Below are positions 20,885-33,105 of a stretch of DNA of 64,000 bases, piece by piece. Source of the stretch: Piezodorus guildinii (lineage: Eukaryota; Arthropoda; Insecta; Hemiptera; Pentatomidae); NCBI GenBank assembly GCA_023052935.1, contig CM041298.1, forward strand, positions 2,914,001 to 2,978,000. Reading direction: 5' to 3'. The notes beneath the pieces were generated by a model. It did not search any database, had not been told where the DNA came from, and worked only from the letters and a program-made list of their open reading frames with translations. Numbering within the stretch: position 1 is the first letter of the stretch; each line of letters starts with the position of its first letter. The position numbers were made by a program, and so were the translations under genes.

Positions 20885-23050
20885 TTATTCATGGTAAGGC
20901 TTAAGAAGGCTGGTGTGAAAAAGACCCCTTTTATTTCCATTTGGACCAGCTATTAAAAACGAGTGTTTACCTAATTTATTTACAACTTCATAGGGCCCTT
21001 CAAAAAGGGGTAGGAGCTTGGCATTTACAACTCCTGGTATGGGTACCCTCAATGCCTTTAGCAGTACCTTATCTCCAACTTTAAAATAGGTAAATTTTTT
21101 GTTTTGATTGTATTTCAACTTATTTTTCTCCCCAAACTTTTGGATTTTATTTTTGATCAATTCCTGTATCTGGTCAGCGTTTAAATTTAAAACCCCTGGT
21201 TCATCCCCGATGTATGAATTCCAAAAACGTAGTGGCTTTATCCCAAACATACCCTGTATAGGTGTTACACCAGTGGTGGTATGGTATGTAGTGTTCATAG
21301 TTTGCTCTATCTGGAATAATTTATTACTCCATTTGTTTTGTTTTCCATCAAGCAGGAGTCGTAAATATTGCAACACATCCCTATTAGTTCTTTCTGAGAT
21401 ATTACCGATGGGATGTCTAATGGAACTTAAAATGCGGGTAATATTCAAACTAAACAGGAAATTCTTCCACCTCTCAGTGGTAAAGCAGGTAGCATTATCG
21501 CTTAAACATTTTGTGGGAGTACCAACTTCTTCAATATATTCAATCATAGATTTCCTAGCACCGAAAAAATTAGCTTTTCTGGTAGGATATAATTTAACAA
21601 ATTTGGTGAAGTTATCAATAACCACAAAAATATATTTATTACCATTTGAGCTAACGAATGGACCCAAATAATCTATTGATACTAAATCTAATTTTCCCCC
21701 CACTTGAATGCTTTGGTATGGAGCAACAGAGTAGGGACCAATTTTATTGAACTGGCAAACTTTGCATGATTTTAGAACATTTGCAATTAATTTTCTCACT
21801 TTGTGACTATTAAACCTTTCTCTAATTATTGATAAACATTTATTAACTCCCGAATGAGAAAATTTCTCATGTACTAATCTAATCAATTCATTCATCCATT
21901 TTTTATTTAAATAAATTAAGAATCTATCCCCTAGACGTTTGCAAATAAAACCATCTAAAATTCTAAAATTGTTTGGTTCATTTTCCATTTTATTAATCAG
22001 CTCAGGATCGTTCTTTTGATTTTTAATTAAATCTTGAAAAAATGTTGTCTCATTTAGAGCGTTGACTTGAAAATCAGTACCTTTCTGTTCTGGTTCATCA
22101 ACTGGGTGTCTACTTAAAAAATCAGCTATTTTATTTTGAACTCCCGGTATATGTTCATAAGTAATGTTTAAAGGACCCAAATAGTTAATCCAACGGATTA
22201 AACGACCAGGTGGATTCTTACAAGTATGCAAAAAAGTGATGGCTTTGTTATCAGTTCTAACTGTAATTTGATATCCAGCGATGATGTTATAAAATTTTTG
22301 AATGCAATGAATAACTCCTAATAGTTCTTTTTCAGTAGAATGGTAGTTTAACTCGGCCCCTTTAAAGGTTCTGCTACAAAAAGATATAATTTTCCTATAA
22401 CCCTGTTCATCTAATTGGTACAAAACACCCCCAGAAGCAAAATCTGAACTGTCTGTATCCACATAAAACATTTTTCTGAAATCAGGGTATTGTAAAGTGA
22501 TATCATGTATCATAGTGTCTTTTATGTTTTCAAAAGCCTGTTGGTGTTCATCTTTCCATTTGAAATTGGATTTAATTGAAGTTAATTTATACAAGGATTT
22601 TGTGATATCTGCATACCCTGGGCAGAATTTGTTATAAAAATTTATTAATCCTAAAAAACTTTGTAATTCTTTAACATTGCTAGGGACCTTAAAAGATTTA
22701 ATGTCTTCAACCTTGCTAGGATCCTTCTCTATACCATTATCCGTCAAAACATAACCCAAAAACTTAACAGATTTTCTAAAAAAATTGCATTTATCCAAAT
22801 TTAATGTCAACCCATTTTCCTGAAAAACACCAAATAAATCCTTTAAAGTGTTTAAAAATTCATCTATTGTTTCTCCGTGAATTAAGATATCATCTACATA
22901 AACTTTTATGTTATTAAATAAATAATTTGGTATAACCTTTTTTAAGGCTTTAATCATTGCACCTAGACTAACTGATAATCCAAAAGGAACGCGCTTATAA
23001 TGGAAAGTCTCATTTAGAAACTGGAAACCTGTGTATGGCCGGCTAGCCAA
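20885..23050 (-). pseudogene. Ty3/gypsy pol: RT (part), RNase H, integrase
   Basis: Open for 721 codons. From the N-end: RT palm with VPFGLSVSLGAMIKAL and the catalytic VYVDDILIHG; FLGYVLTDNGIEKDPSKV; RNase H with FYVDTDSSDFASGGVL, STEKELLGVI and TDNKAITFL; integrase zinc finger H-x3-H...C-x2-C (HEKFSHSGVNK, CKVCQF) and DDE core residues in SIDYLGPF, LSDNAT and SERTNRD; a C-terminal GDKVLLKAL..FEGPYEV domain. It lies in another frame from the upstream pol part, and the residues between the RT DLKSSFW and SRPYTGFQF motifs are missing, so the copy is broken at the RT core. The rest is long and open, which implies a young insertion. Confidence 0.9.
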
Positions 23051-24138
23051 AAACTACTTTTAAGATCTAAAGTTGCAAGATATTTAGCATTGGCACACTG
23101 AAAAAGAATGTTATCGATACAAGGGGGAGAATCATAAAGAGGGACAAGGCGCTTATTTAAAAACCGTCCATCGAGGCAAACGCGGACCTTTGAATCTATC
23201 ACATCGTCTGAATTAGGATCTGTGTTCTTCTTTTCAACCAAAATTATGGGATTAATATAAGGAGAATGAGATACTTCAATAATGTCATCTTTTATCATTT
23301 TTTCAATTTCTATTTTAGCCAATTCAATTAATTTAGGGTTTAATTTGTACTGAAATTGTTTGTATGGTCTACTATCAGTGACTTCTAGAATGTGTTGATA
23401 ATTTTTAATAAGACCTGGTTTATCTTGAAAAATAACTTTGTTATCCCATAAAATATTCTTAAAATCAGTTAATTGTTCGTATGTTAATAAATGTTTTGAT
23501 TCCTCACATATTTTACAAATGTTATTCTTTATTTTTTCATCATCATTAACATTGAAATCCCTTGTTACAGAATTAATGTTAACATTATTATTAGAACTGA
23601 AATATTGGGGATGTTTTATATAGCCTTTCATTGGGTTATTATCTTTACTTTCCAAAATGGAATATTTTAATGGTTTATCCACAAAATTGATAAAGTTAAT
23701 AACTGATATGTGACCATCCGCATTTTTTAAACTGATAAAATTACTTTCAAAATTCAGTACAGCTGAGTAGCTAATAAGAAAATCTACACCTATAATACAT
23801 TCCTGGGCAATATCATGAGCTATGAGAAAATTTGCATCATAATAATATTCCCCAATTTTAATTGGTACAAAAATTTGTTTATTTATGCAAGCACTCTTTT
23901 TACCTGTTACGGAGATAATATTAGTCTTACTAATGGGTAAGGTTTTGAATTTAACACAAGCTTTAAATTTATCAAAAAATGATTTTTTTAAAATTGAAAC
24001 TTCAGCTCCACAATCAATGAGTAAACTAACACTTAAATTTCCAAAATTAGCTGTTATTTGTGGAGATGGAAACCGAATTTTTCTAAAGGGTTGGTTTTCT
24101 TCAAGGAATATATTTTCTTCGAATAGGTTGTTTAACAA
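23014..24138 (-). pseudogene. Ty3/gypsy pol N-part: protease and RT start
   Basis: The aspartic protease motif reads LLIDCGAEVSIL, with D-C-G in place of the usual D-S/T-G, followed by CIIGVDFL. RT fingers follow (YKQFQYKLNPKLIELAKIEI, RVCLDGRFLNKRLVPLYDSP, YLATLDLKSSFW). After FW the frame runs out at GHTQVSSF because of a short out-of-frame deletion relative to the family; the downstream frame overlaps by 37 bases. The frame is separate from gag, with a 33-bp gap and stop. Confidence 0.85.
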
Positions 24139-24171
24139 ATAATTCTCACAAGTAAAAAGAGCATTTTCATT

Positions 24172-25668
24172 TCATGATTGGTTGTTGTTAGAATTTTGTG
24201 GTGGTGACCTTATGTCATTTGGAACAAGGAGTGGTTCACCAAAAGTGGGCCCATTATTCAAGGACTGAATACATTCACTTCTAGGACTTTCTTGTACCAT
24301 AGTGTTCCTTACAGCATATTCATTACTTCTATTTATTTGACTATTCGAATTATTGTGGAACCTAGGGTTCCAACCTCGTCTTGAATCATAAGTCTGTCCA
24401 CGAAAATTAGTATTGTAATTCCGTCCTCTATAGTAATTCCTATATTCTGTTCTACGAAAATTTTTTGGGGAATCACTACCTACAGGATTTTGATGTTTAT
24501 CATTTCGTCCTATACTAGTTTGATCTTGATGATAAAAAAATTTTTCTTTTTTAGAATTTCTCAGATCATCAATAATATTTTGTTCTGGAACCATGTTCAA
24601 AACATTAAATAATTCTGAAATTGTATCCACCCTTCTATTTATACAAATGTCATATATTTTCTCCCCAAAATGTCTTATAAATAGGCTACATAAGGTATTT
24701 TCATCTATTACATTGGCCGTAACCATTCTTGTGGAATAGTGTGTAAGGTATTCGGCTGGGCTCATTTTAAAATCATTATTATATTTTCCATTTAAAATTC
24801 CTAATAAATATGCCTTATACGAATTTGATCCAAAATTTAAAATGAATTCTGTCTCATATTCCTCAAAGTTTTTAAATTTATTTTCATTTAATAAGTGCCA
24901 ACAATATGCTGCTTCTGAGCAACATGATTTTATTAAATTGTTTACTTCTTCCCAAGACATAAATGATTTAATTAGGGATTTTAATTTTGTGATAAATTGG
25001 TATGGGTCATCTTGAATATTGTCTCTAAATTTTAATTTATCAAGAAGTCGAGTATTTATTATTGCTCCATCAATGTTATGTTCATAAAGCCTAGTATTAC
25101 GGGTCTCTACCAATTTTTCCTTCAATTCCCTTACTACTTGATAGTGTTTAGATTCTAACAATTCTAATCGCTCTTTTGTTTTGTTATATTCAGAGCAAAA
25201 ATTTTCAATTTTATTTGATAATTCAATACTTTTATTGTCACATTGTTTAATTTTTTCAGACATCACTGAATTTTGTTCAACTGATTTTAAATTTATATTT
25301 TTTTCTACTGATTCTATTTTTGATTCGAGTTCTATTTTTAAATCAAAGAAAGCTCTTGAAAACTTTTCATTATAGTCCTCCAATTTTTTGTCCATTTTTG
25401 TGAACATAGTCATCATTTGTTTTAATATTTCTGCATTAGATACATAATCCGAACTACTTTCTACTTGTAAACGACGGACAACCGTCTCTTCTTGATTGTC
25501 TTTTAAAACTACGTCCCTATCACATTTCCCCAGAATGACATCCTTGGGGTCTACACTGTCAGACAGATTTATCTGGTTATCCATATTATTGTCTAAATAA
25601 TAAAAACTTTTAAGTAAAGATTTGTGCTCTGATTGCTGTGTCTTAATTTTTAACAAATTAAGCCACAC
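24172..25668 (-). CDS. Ty3/gypsy gag-like protein
   Basis: The 498-codon frame has its first in-frame methionines near the 5' LTR. N-terminal half: charged coiled-coil-like region (KMDKKLEDYNEKFSRAFFDL, IESVEKNINLKS). Middle: retrotransposon gag domain (FRDNIQDDPYQFITKLKSLI, CWHLLNE, FEEYETEFILNFG). C-terminal: Arg/Asn/Gly-rich tail (YRNYYRGRNYNTNFRGQ) that may bind nucleic acid; no CCHC knuckle is visible. The true start could be the inner MDNQINLSD. Gag would form particles around the element's RNA. Confidence 0.8.
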   Translation of the reverse strand: MWLNLLKIKTQQSEHKSLLKSFYYLDNNMDNQINLSDSVDPKDVILGKCDRDVVLKDNQEETVVRRLQVESSSDYVSNAEILKQMMTMFTKMDKKLEDYNEKFSRAFFDLKIELESKIESVEKNINLKSVEQNSVMSEKIKQCDNKSIELSNKIENFCSEYNKTKERLELLESKHYQVVRELKEKLVETRNTRLYEHNIDGAIINTRLLDKLKFRDNIQDDPYQFITKLKSLIKSFMSWEEVNNLIKSCCSEAAYCWHLLNENKFKNFEEYETEFILNFGSNSYKAYLLGILNGKYNNDFKMSPAEYLTHYSTRMVTANVIDENTLCSLFIRHFGEKIYDICINRRVDTISELFNVLNMVPEQNIIDDLRNSKKEKFFYHQDQTSIGRNDKHQNPVGSDSPKNFRRTEYRNYYRGRNYNTNFRGQTYDSRRGWNPRFHNNSNSQINRSNEYAVRNTMVQESPRSECIQSLNNGPTFGEPLLVPNDIRSPPQNSNNNQS

Positions 25669-25669
25669 C

Positions 25670-25686
25670 TAGTTGGGTGCCAAATT
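25670..25686 (-). other. probable primer-binding site
   Basis: The minus strand just after the 5' LTR reads ttggcacccaactaggt. TGGCACCCAAC resembles the TGGCGCCCAAC-type tRNA-complementary sites of gypsy elements. It lies about 9 bases inside the LTR end as drawn. Confidence 0.55.
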
Positions 25687-25694
25687 ATATAATA

Positions 25695-26372
25695 TGCTTA
25701 TTTTTAAAAAACAAATATTTCTTAAGGAAACAACTAATTTACACAATATTTAATAATCTAAACTTTATTTTCTCAGGTCTGGGTTCATAACAATCAGGCA
25801 CAATTTTTATAATTAACTTATAATTATAACTTACAAAATAAATAAGTAATGAACAGGCTAACAATGTTGATATTAACTTCTATTCTTCTGACAGCAGCTC
25901 TAACTCCTGGAGGTCCTCACACTTTCACAGTCAAAACAGATCTACCTTTTCTCTCTACCTGGTTTCTCTGGGTTTTCTCCGGGGTTTTCCTTTTCCCTCT
26001 TCACCTCTAGCCAACAAAATTAAGTTTCTTCTTTAACAAATGTTTTATTTTTGATTCTGGATCTTCTTTTTAAATAATTGATTCTTCTATTATAGTGGAT
26101 ATTAAAAACTGGCTTGTGGAATATGTGAATTTCATTAATTAAGACTAGAAGATAGATCTGGCAGTGGTTTTGGTTAGTATCCAAAATGGAGTCTACATAT
26201 TTGTAATAAGCTTCCAAAATAGTGACCATAAACATACAATTAAAGCTGTCAATACCTAAACATGATTGTTAGCCTGCATAACACAATATTAATTATAAGA
26301 TTGTTAGCCTGTCAAAATAAAATAAAAATAATTCTAACAATAAAAAATTCCTTCTATAGTGGGTATATTACA
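25695..26372 (-). repeat. gypsy 5' LTR (shared by two tandem copies)
   Basis: 678 bp, almost identical to 19704-20379. On its far side it is followed not by host DNA but by the 3' UTR, purine tract and pol end of a second copy, so one LTR serves two elements. Confidence 0.85.
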
Positions 26373-27046
26373 TTTCTCCCCACTCCTAAGTAAAAAAAAA
26401 AAATATATATATATATATATATTTTTTTTTTTTTCTATTTCATTCAAACTTAAGGAGTCACAATTCTAAAATACTTTTTAACACATTTAACATAAATAAT
26501 TAATATACAATATTTGTACATTTATTTTATATCTAAAATTAAATTCATATTACATATATTATAAAAATATAAATCCTAAAGCTATTTACATAGAAACAAT
26601 TACTCCAACACTATATACAATTAACAGCATTTTACTAGTTAAACCTAAAACATAAACTATATACATAAATGTATAACATTGTTGTATTTAAATTCTTAAC
26701 AATTACATCAAGGTCCATAAAAATATTAATCTAGAAGGAAATTATCAACAATCTATAAACTAACTTTTGTGTAGACCCCAATGATATATGGTTATGTAAT
26801 GTTTTAGAAAGAATAGAGAGCAAAATTTAAAAAAAACAAAACATGGAATATTAATATAAACAATCAATCCACACGAATTTATTCATGGTAAGGCTTAAGA
26901 AGGCTGGTGTGAAAAAGACCCCTTTTATTTCCATTTGGACCAGCTATTAAAAACGAGTGTTTACCTAATTTATTTACAACTTCATAGGGCCCTTCAAAAA
27001 GGGGTAGGAGCTTGGCATTTACAACTCCTGGTATGGGTACCCTCAA
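26373..27046 (-). pseudogene. truncated second gypsy copy: pol 3' end and 3' UTR
   Basis: It matches 20380-21050 with isolated substitutions (for example in the block at 26710 against 20718). The pol end reads ALRVPIPGVVNAKLLPLFEG to LLKPYHE. Identity stops abruptly at 27046, where RTE-like sequence begins. A tandem pair followed by deletion explains the layout. Confidence 0.85.
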
Positions 27047-27335
27047 TGCCTTATGCCGGTACTCCAGGTCTTCTGCCAACTTGAGCGTAGTCGAACATCT
27101 TTAATGGGTCCCTGTGTCCCTCAATGGCCAAACCACTTCAGTTGGCAGATCTGCAAGACCTTCCCTTTAATGAGGCGATTAAAAATTCCTGCCTTATGTT
27201 TTCGTTGCGAATGCGATTTCTTCTAGTCTTTTCTACTGTTTGTCTCAGTAATTTCATCTCAGCAGCAGTGACTCTGCCTTCTTATTTTCCTGTCAATACA
27301 CAGCTTAGAGCTTGTACCCTGTGAGTATAACTGAA
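27047..27335 (-). mobile_element. RTE-like C-terminal fragment, right of gypsy
   Basis: Minus frames give EMKLLRQTVEKTRRNRIRNE then NIRQEF and, after shifts, QLKWFGH and EDLEYRH. This is the LRR..+.TR.+RIRNE..R and KWFGH region of RTE-type elements. Confidence 0.6.
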
Positions 27336-27339
27336 TTGA

Positions 27340-28080
27340 CAGCATTTTCGGAGACTCTAATAGGCATGGGATTTCCAGTTGTTTTTTTCTGGGTTTAGTC
27401 AACAGTAATTCCTAGGTTTTTGCCAGAGAAACTGAATGCAATAGGGTGATCATTTAGGAATAAGGCATAGCTGATCTAATTAGCAATTATTATAGTAACC
27501 CCAAAGAATACAAACCACTTTAGTTAGCATAAATGATGCTAGAGATCGCTAATGTATCGATAGCAAGACTCCTTAACTGATATTGTGTCATCGGGCTGAA
27601 GTTATATCTGTAATAGAATAGAATATAAAACTTTTTTTGTAACGTAATTTTTTACCAGTGTAGAAATACATACAAATTAAATTATTTAAAAGTCTGTAAT
27701 ATTTTTTAGAAACATAAAAAACTAGCTGATTGGAGAGGAATATAATGGGAAAAAATTAAAAATCTAATCGACTATTTTAGTTACCATGTATAGATATTTT
27801 GATGTAACGCAGACTTTGAACATTGTAAATATTTGTGATTTCAAAAATTTAAATCTCTTTTCAGATTTAAAAAAATATGCAATGAAAATTGAGATGAAGA
27901 TTTAATATATTGCAAGTACTGCATCCATTTTAAGAAATTTTACTAGTAGCGCAAACATTTTTTTTTTAAATATTTTACTTCTAGTATCCAGAAGAATTAC
28001 AGATTTTCTGAGGTGGAAAAGAATTGGGCTAATTTTATATGTCTTAAATAAAACCTTTTGTTAAAATGGAAAACATTAAA
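27340..28080. other. intergenic sequence, nothing recognised
   Basis: AT-rich with no coding frame or repeat that I can place. The first ~100 bp may still be decayed retroelement. Confidence 0.4.
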
Positions 28081-28084
28081 CAAC

Positions 28085-29235
28085 GTTTTAGGATCCTATG
28101 AGTTCAAATAACCAAGTCCCGCAAAAAGGTCTGTGTGTCTGTGTCTGTGGTAACTCCCGGGCAAAAACAAAAAGTCGTGTGAGACTGAAATTTCGTATTT
28201 AGGGCAACTATACGCCCGAGATGTTACAAAAACTTTTTCATCGAAATCAGCTGACCGGAAGATGTACTTTATACCATGCATTTTGCACCTTTTTACGATT
28301 TTACCTAAAATGGCTCTAACGATTTTGATTAAGCTCGCTATATCGATGTAAAGTTTAATAGGCTTTAACGCCATGTAGGTTTCATTCTGATTAAAATGGT
28401 GTGACAGGGCTTAAATGCCAATATTTTAAATTTTCTTCCTCTAAAGTACCTTTAATTTTGTAGATTCTATAAAAATAACTAGATTATCTTGTTAGCATTG
28501 ATAAATAACAGCTAGGTATGTAAGCTGTGCGAATTTAAAAAACAACTAAAGGAGAAAACTGAAAAAAAAATTGTAATGCAATTTTGACTGGAAGATGTAC
28601 TTTATACCATGCATTTTGCACCTTTTTACGATTTTATCTAAAATGGCTCTAACGATTTTGATTAAACTCTATACATTGATGTAAAATTGGATGGGCTTTA
28701 ATATCATGTAGGTTTCATTCTGATTGAAACAGTCTGACAGGGCTTAAATGCCGATATTTTAAATTTTCTTCCTCTAAAGTACCTTTAATTTTGTAGATAC
28801 TAAAAAAATTAACAATATAGTCTTGTTATCAACGATAAAAAACAGGTAAATATAGAAGTTGAACGAATTAGATCTCTAACTAAAGGAGAAAACTGTAAAA
28901 ATATTTTTTTAAAGGAATTTTTCGTTTTTGAACATATAACTGTAATATAGATGTCTAATATACCATTGGAAAGCTAAAGATTTTAGAAAAAATGTTATCT
29001 TATACGTGCTATTGTAAAAGTTAATGGAGAGTGATGAAAAGTCGATGAAACTAACTGATTGTCGTAGATAATAATATAATAGTTTATTTAATAAAATATA
29101 TGTTTCTATTAAAATCAAATGTAAATAATTCTTTAACAATTTATTTTGTTTCTAAATTTGCTCAAGAATTCTTAAATTGATATAAATAACAGAGGTAAGT
29201 GAAAGTCGTGTGTTGCGTGCACCAGATTTTTATTA
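28085..29235 (+). repeat. family A repeat with internal duplication
   Basis: It starts near ttttaggatcctatgagttc and ends gtcgtgtgttgcgtgcacca. The block ggaagatgtactttatacca to aggtttcattctgatt occurs twice (28258 and 28592), so about 330 bp are tandemly duplicated. Confidence 0.75.
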
Positions 29236-29239
29236 TTAT

Positions 29240-31140
29240 ACCAATTTATTTCTAGGTTCTTTTTAAATAAATGATCCATATTTTTCACTCTACAATCCTT
29301 TTATTTTATTTCTTATCTCTCTCCTTTGTTTCGGCCTAACTATATATATATATATATATATATAGTGTCACATTTTAATAAAATATACTTCAGAATGAAA
29401 CCAGCCTTGTCAGGTTGTTATTATAACTTTATATAATAACTACATTTATTTAAAAAGAACCTAGAAATAATTAACTATAATTTAAAATATTAAATAATTT
29501 TGTTATTAATTTTAAAAAGTTATTCAAAAAGCATAGGTAATAATTATATAAAACTTCTAAAATTATACCTAGTTTTGGGAAAATTTCTTTTGTTCCCGCC
29601 ATTATTCTATAACTTCATCATTTGATAAAAAAAAAAAAAAAAAATTAGGCAAGGCAATAAATCCTTGTTCTGAACTGGATTAGGGATAGACCAATTGTAA
29701 TATTTTTACATTTTTTTTTTAATTAACTAAAAATGAATATTTAGTGATGTGTTAATATTGCTTATAGGATCTGGAATGGACCTCAAAACGTTGGTTAATG
29801 TTTTTTTATTTAATAAAAGTTTTTTTTTGAAGAAATATATAATTAGCACCATTCTTTTTTTATTGAAAACAGTAACTTTTTTTTTTTTACAATATCAATA
29901 ACCTAATACCAAAAATATTAAATATACAAGCATGTGACTAAGTGGCTAATGCCAGGAGTGGTGGTGCACTCTGCTGGCACTTGGAGAAACCACTCTATAT
30001 CAGTCAACTGATATTCTTTATTGTAATGCGAAAATAATCAAATAAATTTGTTAGCAGTTTCTGTAAAATTTGCTAAAATGAATACAGTACTTTTTAAGAA
30101 CGTCTTTATACAGTTTCATCTCATTTAAATATTGATAGCATGAATAAATTTTCTTGTTGAAGAATTGTTAGAACAATGCACTGAGAAAAATAATGAAAGA
30201 ATTCTTTTAGAAGGAACTGATACAGATTCAGAAGGACTGATTAAAAACTGAAATTATGTATAGAAAAATGAATGAGCTTCAAGATATTTTTCTGGTTTAT
30301 CTGACCTGTTAAGAAGGGAACGTTTAAAAGGGAAAAAAGTTCGAAAACGCTTTCGATTAAGGCAGAAGAAAATTTTATAGTGATACGGAACTGAAATTGA
30401 ATTAGCGTTCTATTCGTATAAATAATGCATTGTGATGAACGTTTAGTTTTAAATATGTGTTGTAATATTTATATTAGTCATTAGTAATTAAGCTGAAATA
30501 TGACATGTTTGTAATAATTTGTTTAAGACTTGGCTTTTTATATATTCGTAAAAGTGTCCATATTTGTTATATTATATAATCGACTTCCTTAATATATATT
30601 TTTATTGTTTTTGTATTTTTAAAGAATTTATGTAATATTTAAAAAAAAAAATTCCTTTTGTAAAACGATTATGTGTACATTGTATAATTATTTTTTTTTT
30701 TTTTACTAACAATGTTTTAGTTTATAAATGAAATCTATATCTCATGAAAATAGGAAAAACTCCTTTGGTGAGTGGATGCAATAAAGAAAAACAAACTAAG
30801 AAGAATTGTTTTAATGTGTACCAATGTTATAACTTGTCTAAGTTAATTTTGTACTTTATATATTTTTAAATGATTCTTGTGATATACAATGCCAAAAATT
30901 GTATAATTTTTAAATAACTTTCAAGTCCTTCCAACGCCTTCACTAATATAATATTTTAGATATACAGTAAATTTTACCTAATCTGTCACACTACACGATG
31001 AGAGAGACAGCACGCAAGTTTATGAAAAGTCATTATGGTGATAGTACACCACTATGAACAAATTTATTAAAACTGTATTTTAAATGAAACCTTATTTATT
31101 TTTCCTCTCACTTACCTATATACCACTCTCAATTACCTAT
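29240..31140. other. repeat-poor intergenic stretch with Penelope-like trace
   Basis: A (TA)n tract lies at 29341-29364. At 29655-29700 gaactggattagggatagac resembles, in reverse, the 3' region of the Penelope-like element at 530-560. At 29770-29800 ggacctcaaaacgttgg is a decayed hammerhead-like end. Positions 29930-31140 hold no recognised gene or repeat. Confidence 0.4.
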
Positions 31141-31164
31141 ATACCACTAGGGCACACCACTCCC

Positions 31165-31440
31165 TACAAGGGAGTGGTGTGCCCTAGTGGACAGAGCACT
31201 AGTCTACTGTTCTCCGGGTCCTGGGTTCGAATCCCGGCTGTGGCAGAATATTATTTCTTGTTATTTCAACCGTGGGGTGACCTAGGGGTATGGAGACCCT
31301 CTATAAAGTGGGTACCCAAAAATAGGGGGAAAAAACCTGGCGGCTGAGTGTGATATAGGTAATACCCTCATTGCACGGTTGTTGGTCTAGAAACAGTAAG
31401 ACTCTCGATAAATACAGAGCCCAAGGCCCAATACGGATGG
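31165..31440 (+). repeat. SINE family A copy
   Basis: Head gtgtgccctagtggacagag and B box GGTTCGAATCCCGGC near 31226, then the shared body (gtatggagaccctctataaa, gtgggtacccaaaaa) and cagtaagactctcgata. Confidence 0.75.
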
Positions 31441-31454
31441 TAGAGTTAGTTTTT

Positions 31455-33105
31455 ATATATATAGTAAGGGAAAGTATTGCAATTGTTATAATTTTCTAAT
31501 TAAAATTTTTGACGGAAAGACACATTTTAGAGTCTCCTGAATCCAAATCCAGCAAATAGGTCAAGTTTGTATGTGGTGTCTTGCTCGAGAGTGGAAAGTT
31601 ATATGTAACATTTTTTTTTTTTTTTCAACACTTGCAAGAATATTTATTTTTATTTATTTATTATAGAGATATTTACAACTGTATTAACACAAAAATACAT
31701 CAAGTAAATGTGACTGTTCACACATGAGATATGGACATGATAGGCGTGAGGAGAATCTACCCATTGGTAGCACTTCAAAGGTTTTTCAGACAAGAAGGTC
31801 TCGAGGCCATCGTCGTTTCAGCCGCCTCGGAGGATGATCAGGAATAGAAGGAGATGAGATATTGCGGACAAGTGGGTTTGGGTGGAGTGGTAATTTGGAG
31901 TGAAAGGAAGTATATCTAATTCGGGCTAAGTCTGCAACTAGTGGGATATTCAGGTCTTTGTGGATTATTTTATTGGTGACAAAGTAAGGGGCATTTAGGA
32001 TCTTTCGGAGGATTTTGGATTGCAAGGATTGGATGCGAGAGGAATTTGATGGCTTGGTGGATCCCCATAGTTCAATTCCATATGTCCAAATAGGCCTAAG
32101 TATGGTAATATAAATTAGTTTTTTGTAGTAGGTGGGAAGTTTTGAACGTTTGTCAAGTAAATGTTGTAATAAGCGATATCTGCGAGCTGTTTCTTGTCGT
32201 TTCAGTCTAGTGTGAGGATTCCAAGTAAGTCGTCTGTCAAGATGCAGTCCAAGGTATCGGATCTGTTCAACTGAGGTGAGTGGAATATTGCCAAAGGATA
32301 TAGTGGGACAGGCAGACATAGGTTTGCGGCGCAGGGTAAAGGTAATTTGGTGGGATTTAGTAGGATTTATTTTGATCCTCCACTTTTGACACCATTCTTC
32401 AATGGAAACAATGTGAGACTGAAGAGTTTGGGAAGCAATAGTTGGGTCATTGTTTACAGATAACACACATGTGTCATCGGCGTATGTAGTGAGGACAGTG
32501 CTATATGTAACATAGTTATATGTAACATAAATTTCATTTTTTAAGACAATGCCTGAGGAAATTTAAACTTTTTCACTAAAATCTACCAAAAGTGCCACTT
32601 TATATCATGCATTTTTGTACCTTTATACCATTTTCTCAAAAATGGCTCAAATGATTTTGACTAAGCTCGCTATAATTTAAAATAAAATTGGCTTTAATAT
32701 CGTGTTGGTTTAATTCTGATTGATTAAGGTTTATCAAATGCCTAATTTTCAAAATTTCTTCCTCTAAAACTATCTTTAATATTCTTGATGACAAATAATC
32801 ACTATTTCTCAATATAAGCATACACAAAACGCTGCTAAATATGAAATACAGGTTTGCATTTTCTTTTCTCGAAAATTGAGAATTGTAATGGATTTATATT
32901 ATTCTTTTGGAAAGCTAAAGATTTAAAAAAACACTGTTATGTTAGATGATGAATTTTTTTTATGGAGTAGAAAGTGACAAAAAGGACATAAACTTGAGTG
33001 ATTTTTGTTGATAATTTCTGTGATTATGTTATCAATCAAATTCAAAAGAAATTCAAGTGATAGTTGTGTATTGTGTGCACCAGACTTTTCTTTTTTTTAA
33101 GTGCA
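31455..33105 (+). repeat. family A repeat split by a Jockey-like insertion
   Basis: The 5' start agtaagggaaagtattgcaa lies at 31460 and the 3' end gtgtattgtgtgcaccagac at 33085. The middle (31613-32500) is the inserted retrotransposon. Confidence 0.75.
31613..32513 (-). mobile_element. 5'-truncated Jockey-clade retrotransposon with TSD
   Basis: The target duplication agttatatgtaacat is at 31598-31612 and 32514-32528. The minus strand begins inside RT (TYADDTCVLSVNN near 32500, with the YADD catalytic box) and has an open frame 32466-31786 of 226 codons: IEEWCQKWRIKINPTKSH, QIRYLGLHLDRRLTWNPHTR, PIWTYGIELWGSTKPSN and HPPRRLKRRWPRDLL. A T-run at 31611-31625 is the poly-A tail of the minus-strand element. 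The open frame and intact duplication suggest recent insertion. Confidence 0.88.

Noticed and set aside
21108..21671. 187-codon plus-strand frame
   Set aside because: It is antisense to the gypsy integrase region, which has clear family motifs on the minus strand.
29777..29800. Further hammerhead-like motif
   Set aside because: Only the AAAACGTTGG end is recognisable; the CTGATGA core is absent, so it is not counted as a motif.
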